DNA of 5,632 nt from an uncultured Clostridia bacterium (GTDB lineage: Bacteria; Bacillota; Clostridia; RUG12999), in assembly GCA_938005345.1 (NCBI GenBank), contig CALLNG010000041.1, positions 1 through 5,632 on the forward strand, read 5' to 3'. The notes beneath the pieces were generated by a model. The model saw only the letters and a list, made by a program, of their open reading frames with translations. It was not told the DNA's origin and did not search any database. Within the stretch, counting starts at the first letter, position 1. The number at the start of each line of letters is the position of its first letter. Shown one piece after another: positions 1 to 4,600 of the stretch. The position numbers were made by a program, and so were the translations under genes.

Positions 1-254
1 GAGCGATGGCAACCGGTTGGATCAATCTGGGAGGAACCTGGTATTACCTGAACCCGGGCAATGGTGATATGAAAATTGGTTGGTATCAGGTGAATGGTGC
101 ATGGTATTATTCCAATGGAAGCGGAGCGATGCAGACCGGCTGGCTGAATCGTGGAGGAACCTGGTATTATCTGACGGGAAGCGGAGCGATGGCAACCGGT
201 TGGATCAATCTGGGAGGAACCTGGTATTACCTGAACCCAGGCAATGGTGATATG
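1..254 (+). repeat. Near-identical 71-bp direct repeat inside the cell-wall-binding region
   Basis: Bases 1-71 and 184-254 are the same 71-base sequence with a single difference (G at 56, A at 239). The offset is 183 bp, exactly 61 codons, or three wall-binding repeat units. The bases between are further diverged units of the same family. This indicates recent duplication of a three-unit block. The first copy touches the window edge, so the array probably continues to the left. Confidence 0.95.
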
Positions 255-1148
255 GTGGGTGCCGGCTGGCATCTGATCAATAACAAATGGTATTACTTTG
301 GCGGAAGTGGTGCTATGTACAGCAATCGCTGGATCGGTAACTATTATGTCGGTGGAAACGGTGAGATGCTGACGAACACCTGGGTTGGTTCTTACTGGGT
401 TGGAGCAGATGGAAAATGGATTCCTAATTATGACCCGGATGTTAATGCCAACTGGGTGAAATCCGGAAATACCTGGTACTATCAGAGACCGGATGGAAGC
501 AAACTGACAAATTCATGGAAGAGAATTAATGGAAGCTGGTATTACTTTGGCGCAGACGGTGCCATGACAACCGGATGGAAATATGTAGATGGTTATAAAT
601 TCTACTTTGGCACAGATGGAAAAATGGTACAGGATGTAGACAAGCTGATTGGGAAACAGTCCAGCTACAGAATTACCGTAAACAGAGTTAAGTGTCAGGT
701 TACTGTATATGCGGCAAATGAAACCGGTAATTATTGTATTCCGGTAAAAACATTTACCTGCTCGGTAGGTAAAGCAGGAACACCAACACATGCAGGAACC
801 TATGCAACCCTGAAGAAACAGAATCCAGTAGAGTTGATGGGACCGTCTTGGGGTAAATATGGAACACAGATTAATAATTATGGTGACTGGTTCCATTCGG
901 TAGCCTGCAGTAATCCGGATCCAACTTATGCGCTGGCAGCTGGAAATTATAATATGTTAGGTCAGCCGGCATCCCATGGATGTGTACGTCTTTGTGTACG
1001 AGATGCAAAATGGATCTATGATAATTGTGGTCTGTACACAAGAGTTGATATTTCGGATACCGAGTACACACCGTTTGACAAAGCACCGACTATTAAGATT
1101 CCGGCAAGTCAGAACTGGGATCCTACGGATGCAGATGCAAAAAGATAA
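1..1148 (+). CDS. Cell-wall-binding repeat protein with C-terminal L,D-transpeptidase (YkuD) domain, 5' partial
   Basis: A secreted or surface enzyme expected to form 3-3 cross-links in peptidoglycan, or to attach proteins to it, while its repeats hold it on the cell wall. The reading frame is open to the left edge (codon GCG at 3-5 precedes the ATG at 6), so the start and any signal peptide lie outside the window. Counting from that ATG, residues 1 to about 210 are tandem aromatic/glycine repeats of the GW-x-GG-x-WYYL-x-G-x-M type, typical of clostridial cell-wall-binding (choline-binding-like) proteins. The catalytic domain runs from about residue 221 (YRITVN) to about 352, with His297 (FHS) and the SHGCVR motif, in which Cys326 is the expected nucleophile, with His324 and Arg328 beside it. 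The gene ends in TAA at 1146 just before a terminator, so it is the last gene of its transcript. The family call is strong; the repeat ligand (choline, teichoic acid or glycan) is not readable from sequence. Confidence 0.93.
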   Translation, partial: AMATGWINLGGTWYYLNPGNGDMKIGWYQVNGAWYYSNGSGAMQTGWLNRGGTWYYLTGSGAMATGWINLGGTWYYLNPGNGDMVGAGWHLINNKWYYFGGSGAMYSNRWIGNYYVGGNGEMLTNTWVGSYWVGADGKWIPNYDPDVNANWVKSGNTWYYQRPDGSKLTNSWKRINGSWYYFGADGAMTTGWKYVDGYKFYFGTDGKMVQDVDKLIGKQSSYRITVNRVKCQVTVYAANETGNYCIPVKTFTCSVGKAGTPTHAGTYATLKKQNPVELMGPSWGKYGTQINNYGDWFHSVACSNPDPTYALAAGNYNMLGQPASHGCVRLCVRDAKWIYDNCGLYTRVDISDTEYTPFDKAPTIKIPASQNWDPTDADAKR

Positions 1149-1156
1149 ATACATCG

Positions 1157-1189
1157 AACAGATCAGAAGAAGTCTTCTGATCTGTTTTT
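1157..1189 (+). terminator. Intrinsic (Rho-independent) terminator
   Basis: A perfect inverted repeat pairs 1157-1170 with 1173-1186 (14 bp on paper; in practice about 13 bp around a four-base AAGT loop) and runs into T's at 1185-1189. It sits 9 bases after the stop codon of the L,D-transpeptidase gene and should end that transcript. The A's on the left arm are limited, so it is best read as a + strand terminator. Confidence 0.93.
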
Positions 1190-1403
1190 CGTTATATTAC
1201 ATATCAATAATTGATCCAGTGAATCAATTTTGATTTACGCGAGCAACGAGCCAAAGTCCGTGCTTGCACGAGTCCTTAGCGACTGCCGCGATAACTTGTG
1301 AAATTCGCGTAGCGTGTTGCTTATAGTTTATAAGTATAAGTGACTTAATAAAGAAAGCAGGTGATCTGTTTCTTACGATTTGCTGAATATCTGCTTTTTA
1401 GGC
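1190..1403. other. Gene-free intergenic stretch with several small inverted repeats
   Basis: I see no credible coding sequence or RNA gene here. It holds a 7-bp inverted repeat, AATTGAT/ATCAATT (1209-1215 and 1223-1229), the palindrome-rich element described separately (1236-1320), and CTTATA/TATAAG (1320-1325 and 1329-1334) with TATAAG repeated directly at 1335-1340. AAAGCAG (1354-1360) can pair with CTGCTTT (1391-1397), followed by more T's to 1399. That last pair could act as a weak terminator ahead of the promoter, but its loop is about 30 bases. The A/T-rich pieces could be operator or regulatory sites for the downstream gene; nothing identifies a regulator. Confidence 0.6.
1236..1320. 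repeat. Palindrome-rich GC island, possible dispersed intergenic repeat
   Basis: A locally GC-rich block within AT-rich intergenic DNA. Its edges carry the inverted pair TACGCGA (1236-1242) and TCGCGTA (1305-1311), plus GCAAC (1243-1247) and GTTGC (1316-1320). Inside are CGTGC-TT-GCACG (1259-1270) and AGTC/GACT (around 1271-1284), which can form small hairpins. It lies between a terminator and a promoter and encodes nothing obvious. This layout resembles the REP- or MITE-like intergenic repeats seen in many Clostridia genomes. Calling it a repeat family is inference, because only one copy is in this window. Confidence 0.45.
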
Positions 1404-1432
1404 TTGAAAAGCCCCTGTAATTGTACTAGAAT
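1404..1432 (+). promoter_or_regulatory. Sigma-A-type promoter for the secreted wall-binding gene
   Basis: The -35 box TTGAAA (1404-1409) and the -10 box TAGAAT (1427-1432) each differ by one base from consensus and are separated by the optimal 17 bases. Transcription would begin near 1439, giving a leader of about 39 bases before the ATG at 1478. A small hairpin, GGCTT/AAGCC (1401-1405 and 1409-1413), overlaps the -35 box and could be an operator, though that is speculative. Confidence 0.8.
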
Positions 1433-1462
1433 AAGACAGGTATAAGGAAAAAGATCCCATTT

Positions 1463-1470
1463 GAGAGGAG
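1463..1470 (+). promoter_or_regulatory. Ribosome-binding site that decides the start at 1478
   Basis: GAGAGGAG ends at 1470. The upstream ATG at 1472 is only one base away, too close to be used, whereas the ATG at 1478 is seven bases away. The second ATG is therefore the likely start, giving a protein beginning MKRRAS. Confidence 0.85.
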
Positions 1471-1477
1471 AATGATA

Positions 1478-2005
1478 ATGAAAAGGAGAGCAAGTCTTTT
1501 ATTTGGACTGGGAGTTTTAGTTTCTTTATCGATGTCTGTTCCAACCTATGCGGCTACGGATAACACACAGAGTATTCCACAGACGCAGGAAGCACAGCAG
1601 AATGAAGAAGGAACAGAAATCAGTAGTTATAAAATATCTGAAAAAACAGCGGATGGTCAGTGGCAGTTGCAGGATCAGAATGGAAATGTCGTGACCGGAC
1701 ATAATGGTTTTTATATAATGGGCGAATATTGCTATTATGTAGATGCAAAAGGTTATATCTGTACTGGATTTGTGGATGCAGCAGCGGATGAAACAACAGG
1801 AAAAGTTAATGTCTATCTTGCATCTGGCAAACCCGCAGACAGTGTTGCGGCAGGTACATACTATGCATCAAAAGATGGAGATACACCGGAAAAAGGCCTG
1901 GGAAATATCCAGAAGAGCAGCTGGGTAAAAGACAATACTGTGTGGAGATATCTGGATGAAAATGGTCGGGCAGTGGATACAAAAGAAAAAGCTGGCTGGC
2001 ATTGA
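1478..2005 (+). CDS. Secreted cell-wall-binding-repeat-type protein, truncated at the chimeric junction
   Basis: 175 residues as read. The N-terminus is a classical signal peptide: MKRR, a hydrophobic core (SLLFGLGVLVSLSMSV) and a likely cleavage after PTYA at residue 25. The mature part starts with a Gln/Asn/Thr-rich linker. Degenerate aromatic repeats follow, resembling wall-binding units (YCYYVDAKGYICTGF near residues 83-98; VWRYLDENG near residues 154-162). It has its own promoter and ribosome-binding site and lies downstream of another wall-binding protein, so a surface role is likely. No enzymatic domain is visible. The last residues, KEKAGWH, look like the start of another GW repeat, but the next codon is TGA at 2003, inside the junction where base composition jumps. 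The real protein is probably longer, with its remainder missing from this window. The alternative, a naturally short protein, is less likely. Confidence 0.8.
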   Translation: MKRRASLLFGLGVLVSLSMSVPTYAATDNTQSIPQTQEAQQNEEGTEISSYKISEKTADGQWQLQDQNGNVVTGHNGFYIMGEYCYYVDAKGYICTGFVDAAADETTGKVNVYLASGKPADSVAAGTYYASKDGDTPEKGLGNIQKSSWVKDNTVWRYLDENGRAVDTKEKAGWH

Positions 2006-3446
2006 GGCGGGGGCACAGGTCAACACCGTGACGAGCGTAGCGGGCAAGACCGGGGCAGTCACGCTGGCAAAAGCGGACGTTGGGCTCGGCAATGTGGACA
2101 ATACGTCAGATGTCAATAAACCTATTTCCACGGCCACACAAGCCGCGCTGGCGGGCAAGGTGGACAAAGAGGCGGGCAAAGGCCTGTCCGCGAATGACTA
2201 TACCACGGAGGAAAAAACCAAGCTCGCTGGGATTGAGACGGGAGCAAACAATTATGTGCACCCTGCGAACCATCCGGCCAGCATGATTGTGCAGGACGCG
2301 TCAAACCGCTTTGTGTCGGACACGGAAAAAACAGCCTGGAACAGCAAGCTGGACGCGGGCAACATCAAAGCGGGCGCGAACGTGTCGGTATCCGTGAGTG
2401 GGAATGATGTGACAATATCTTCTACAGGCGGTGGCGGCGCAGAGGTAGGCGTGGTGGACAATTTGACCTCCACCTCCGTAACGGACGCACTGTCCGCCAA
2501 CCAGGGCCGCGTGCTCAAAGGGGAAGTGGACGGCAAGGCCGCGGCTTCCCATACCCATGCTAAAGCGGACATTTCAGACTTTGCACACACGCATACCAAG
2601 ACGGAGATTGCCGATTTTACGCATACGCACACGCAGACGGACATCACGGACTTTGCGCACACGCACGCCAAGGCGGACATTTCGGACTTTACCCATGCGC
2701 ATACCAGAGCGGACATCACCGATTTTACGCATACGCACACGCAGACGGACATCACGGACTTCCCCGCTTCCATGCCCCCCACGGCGCATGCCTCCACAGC
2801 TGCCACTTATGGAGTGGGCACAGCAACGCAGTACGGGCATGTCAAGCTGGCGAATAATTTGACCACGGCTTCGGCGGGCGCGGCGTCGCTGGACGCGTAC
2901 CAGGGCAAGGTGCTACAGGACAGCAAGCTGGAAGCAGCAGACATTGTGGCGGGCGACAATATTGAGGGGGACACGTCGGGCGGCACAGTCACCATTTCCG
3001 CGTTGGGCGGCGGCGGGCAGGTTCACTCCGGGCGCGTCACCTATGTCAATAACCACAACAAGGGCACCTACACCAACAACATTCCCATTCCAAGCGGCAT
3101 GAACTATGCCATGCTGTGGATACATGGAGATGAAACGCGCAATAATGTGCCCTATTACAACGGCCTACAGTGCTGGATTGACCGGGAAGTGGGCGACGTG
3201 GTGGTGCTGGGCGGCGTGACGAGCACCTACAAAATGGGCATGTGGTCCGCCAGTGCCTTGGGATTTGTGATGGGTCAAGTCATGGCGTCCGGAAGCAAAG
3301 TGGACTATGGCTACCAGGCGCTGGGAGAAACGAACACTGACATCACCTCAATTTCCATGACGGATAGCGCGATTGTGATGCAGGTGAGCGTGGGCAGCAA
3401 CGAATCCGGCAGCCGGGGATATCAAGTGGATTGGATGGTGTGGTAA
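1956..3446 (+). CDS. Phage tail fibre / receptor-binding protein, 5' end lost at the junction
   Basis: A long, repetitive phage fibre expected to trimerise and contact the host surface. Counting from the ATG at 1956, residues 1-11 come from the out-of-frame bacterial side; genuine fibre sequence starts around residue 12 (KLAGIEAGAQVN). In order: a TSVAGKTGAVTLAKADVGLGNVDN segment typical of phage fibres; a second KLAGIETGANN copy (residues 89-99); a Gly4 linker (158-161); a NLTS...SANQGRVL segment; six 12-residue His-x-His repeats (198-269); a second NLTT...YQGKVL copy; another Gly4 linker (351-354); and a 142-residue C-terminal domain (355-496) of unrecognised fold, probably the receptor-binding tip. 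The natural start and ribosome-binding site are absent. A GGAG at 1944-1947 lies eight bases before this ATG, but it codes within the upstream gene and looks coincidental. The stop TAA abuts the next gene's ATG. Confidence 0.9.
   Translation: MKMVGQWIQKKKLAGIEAGAQVNTVTSVAGKTGAVTLAKADVGLGNVDNTSDVNKPISTATQAALAGKVDKEAGKGLSANDYTTEEKTKLAGIETGANNYVHPANHPASMIVQDASNRFVSDTEKTAWNSKLDAGNIKAGANVSVSVSGNDVTISSTGGGGAEVGVVDNLTSTSVTDALSANQGRVLKGEVDGKAAASHTHAKADISDFAHTHTKTEIADFTHTHTQTDITDFAHTHAKADISDFTHAHTRADITDFTHTHTQTDITDFPASMPPTAHASTAATYGVGTATQYGHVKLANNLTTASAGAASLDAYQGKVLQDSKLEAADIVAGDNIEGDTSGGTVTISALGGGGQVHSGRVTYVNNHNKGTYTNNIPIPSGMNYAMLWIHGDETRNNVPYYNGLQCWIDREVGDVVVLGGVTSTYKMGMWSASALGFVMGQVMASGSKVDYGYQALGETNTDITSISMTDSAIVMQVSVGSNESGSRGYQVDWMVW
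1981..2003. other. Junction between bacterial chromosome-like and phage DNA
   Basis: Base composition changes from 27/60 G/C (1921-1980) to 39/60 (2041-2100). In one frame, the left-hand protein reads KEKAGWH, a plausible wall-binding repeat start. In the next frame, the same bases read KKLAGIEAGA, the standard phage-fibre motif, found again intact at 2220-2246 (KLAGIETGA). Both proteins are sensible up to or from this point and nonsensical beyond it. The breakpoint therefore lies within these bases, in a stretch both parents could share. Confidence 0.85.
2547..2762 (+). repeat. Six 36-bp (12-residue) His-x-His repeats arranged as two 108-bp blocks
   Basis: Six in-frame units with the pattern [SAT]-H-[TA]-H-x-[KQR]-[TA]-[DE]-I-[STA]-D-F start at 2547, 2583, 2619, 2655, 2691 and 2727. 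Units 3 and 6 encode the same peptide (THTHTQTDITDF) and differ only in the last base. Units 1 and 4 encode the same peptide except for the first residue, and units 2 and 5 are more diverged. The array is therefore two copies of a three-unit block (2547-2654 and 2655-2762). HxH motifs in trimeric phage fibres such as T4 gp37 bind metal ions along the axis; the same role here is inferred. Confidence 0.93.
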
Positions 3447-3704
3447 ATGAAATATTATAAAATAGTCAAAGAGGATGGCACAGTGGGCGGCAAAGGCATG
3501 ACGGCGGACGGCACGGCGCTGCTTGCGGGGCAAGTGGAGCTGGCCAAAGCGGAATATGACGCGTTGGAACTGCCCTACAGTGCGCCGGAGCCGGAGGAAC
3601 CAGCACTCACGGTGGAGCAGCAGCTGATATTGACGCAGCTACAGCAGCAGGAGGTGCTGGACGCGCTGATTATCGCGCAGCTGGGAGGTGAAGACAATGT
3701 TTGA
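3447..3704 (+). CDS. Small phage tail-cassette protein of unknown function
   Basis: 85 residues, not assigned to a named family. The first part (MKYYKIVKEDGTVGGKGMTADGTALLAG) looks like a small beta-rich domain. After a Pro/Glu-rich hinge (SAPEPEEPALT), the C-terminus is a Gln/Leu-rich predicted helix (VEQQLILTQLQQQEVLDALIIAQL), possibly a coiled coil. The ATG follows the fibre stop codon directly (TAAATG), which suggests translational coupling. The gene overlaps the XkdX gene by eight bases. Small proteins of this kind commonly sit between the fibre and XkdX in Firmicutes phages, so a fibre-assembly or tail accessory role is plausible but unproven. Confidence 0.8.
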   Translation: MKYYKIVKEDGTVGGKGMTADGTALLAGQVELAKAEYDALELPYSAPEPEEPALTVEQQLILTQLQQQEVLDALIIAQLGGEDNV

Positions 3705-3822
3705 CAACCTGGCCTATTTGTATGAAAACGGGTTGCTCTCTCCAGCGGCGCTGCAGCGGGCCGTGGGCCTGGGCTGGATTACAGAGGCGGAACGGCTGCT
3801 GCTGGCGGGGCCGGAGCAGTAG
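3697..3822 (+). CDS. xkdX: XkdX-family phage microprotein
   Basis: 41 residues, starting at ATG 3697 after a good GGGAGGTG site (3683-3690) and overlapping the previous gene by eight bases (ATGTTTGA). The sequence MFDNLAYLYENGLLSPAALQ followed by RAVGLGWITEAERLLLAG fits the XkdX pattern: an N-terminal helix with an aromatic-x-x-G-L element, then a second helix with the conserved GWIT-x-x-E signature. XkdX proteins are usually 40-55 residues and sit just downstream of tail-fibre genes in Bacillus PBSX-like and many Clostridia phages. Their function is unknown. The position matches the family exactly. Confidence 0.85.
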   Translation: MFDNLAYLYENGLLSPAALQRAVGLGWITEAERLLLAGPEQ

Positions 3823-3861
3823 CCCCGCCGCAGGACGACACAAGGAAAGGGGAAACGAATC

Positions 3862-4584
3862 GTGACAATTGAGCAAGCGCTAGAGCGCATTGATAGTTTA
3901 TGTCCCAACAGTTTTACGCAGCAGGAAAAAGTGGGCTGGATCAACGACTGTGAGTCCATTTTGCGCCTGGAAGCCGTCAAGCAGTACGCCTATGCGGAAA
4001 CCAGCGTGCGCGGCGGGTGCACCACGCTGCCGCGCGGCGTGCGTAGCGAGGACGTGGTGAAAGTGTATATTGGCGGCGTGCCCGCGGCAAAATACGACAT
4101 GCGCAGCGGCAAAATCCAGCTGGACGAAAAGGACGGAGAGCGGGTGGGCGTGGTGTTTTTGCAGCGCCATGTGCCGCAAATGCCGGAGGTGTATAACGGG
4201 CAAATCCAGCTGGAGCCGGGCGCGATGACCCTGCAGGACAACCCGTTTTACAGCGGGCAGGACATCATCATTGACTGCCCGCTGCTGGAAGGGGAATACC
4301 CCGTGCTGGGCAGCAGCGGCGACAAACTGTTTTTGGACATCCAGGCGCAGGGTACCACGGAGGGTACCGTGACGCTGCGGCTCAACCAGCCGCTGTGCGC
4401 GCCCGCGCCTTATGACAGCATTTACATCTACTATGTGTGCGCCCAAATGGATTATTATAACAAAGATTACGAAAGCTATAACCACAACAGCATTTTGTAC
4501 CAGGACGCGCTAGACGGCTTGCAGCGGCTGGAGCGGCGCACCGCCCCACTGGACGCCACCGCTGTGGTGCGCAACTTGTGGTAG
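3862..4584 (+). CDS. Putative phage head-tail adaptor or connector protein
   Basis: 240 residues from a GTG start at 3862, preceded by the purine-rich AAGGAAAGGGG (3842-3852) about nine bases upstream; no better ATG is available in frame nearby. The N-terminus (IEQALERIDSLCPNSFTQQEKVGWINDCESILRLE) is predicted helical. A beta-rich middle contains LPRGVRSEDVVKVYIGGVPAAKYD. The C-terminus (YYNKDYESYNHNSILYQDALDGLQRLERR) is again helical. This helix-beta-helix layout, and the position just before a hub-like gene, resembles the adaptor proteins of short-tailed phages (T7 gp11, P22 gp4 or SU10 adaptor type). The assignment rests on general layout, not a diagnostic motif. It could instead be another structural or baseplate protein. 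Confidence 0.5.
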   Translation: MTIEQALERIDSLCPNSFTQQEKVGWINDCESILRLEAVKQYAYAETSVRGGCTTLPRGVRSEDVVKVYIGGVPAAKYDMRSGKIQLDEKDGERVGVVFLQRHVPQMPEVYNGQIQLEPGAMTLQDNPFYSGQDIIIDCPLLEGEYPVLGSSGDKLFLDIQAQGTTEGTVTLRLNQPLCAPAPYDSIYIYYVCAQMDYYNKDYESYNHNSILYQDALDGLQRLERRTAPLDATAVVRNLW

Positions 4585-4586
4585 GA

Positions 4587-4593
4587 AAGGAGG
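4587..4593 (+). promoter_or_regulatory. Strong Shine-Dalgarno site for the hub-like gene
   Basis: AAGGAGG matches the anti-Shine-Dalgarno sequence fully and lies seven bases before the ATG at 4601. It starts two bases after the stop codon of the preceding gene. It supports both the chosen start and high expression, as expected for a structural protein. Confidence 0.9.
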
Positions 4594-4600
4594 AGGGGAC

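Noticed and set aside
1401..1413. GGCTT/AAGCC hairpin as a terminator
   Set aside because: It has only a five-base-pair stem with no T run after it, and it overlaps the -35 box of a good promoter.
1981..2003. Junction as a prophage attachment site
   Set aside because: No integrase or lysogeny genes are near, and the phage side starts in the middle of a structural gene rather than at a phage genome end. Integration would not cut a tail-fibre gene this way.
2547..2762. Regularly spaced repeats as a CRISPR array
   Set aside because: The 36-bp units are contiguous, in frame and coding, with no unique spacers between them.
2252..2806. Long open frame on the minus strand opposite the His-x-His repeats (and another at 2574-2840)
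   Set aside because: They are antisense shadows of the repetitive fibre gene. Their own repeats (VCVCVCVKS) simply mirror the + strand pattern, and no ribosome-binding site or known domain supports them.
1956..3446. Tail fibre as the target of a diversity-generating retroelement
   Set aside because: No reverse transcriptase, template repeat or variable adenine-rich C-terminal repeat is visible in the window.
3898..4485. 195-codon minus-strand open frame opposite the adaptor-like gene
   Set aside because: Its composition is that of GC-rich antisense coding DNA, and the + strand frame has a ribosome-binding site and operon context.
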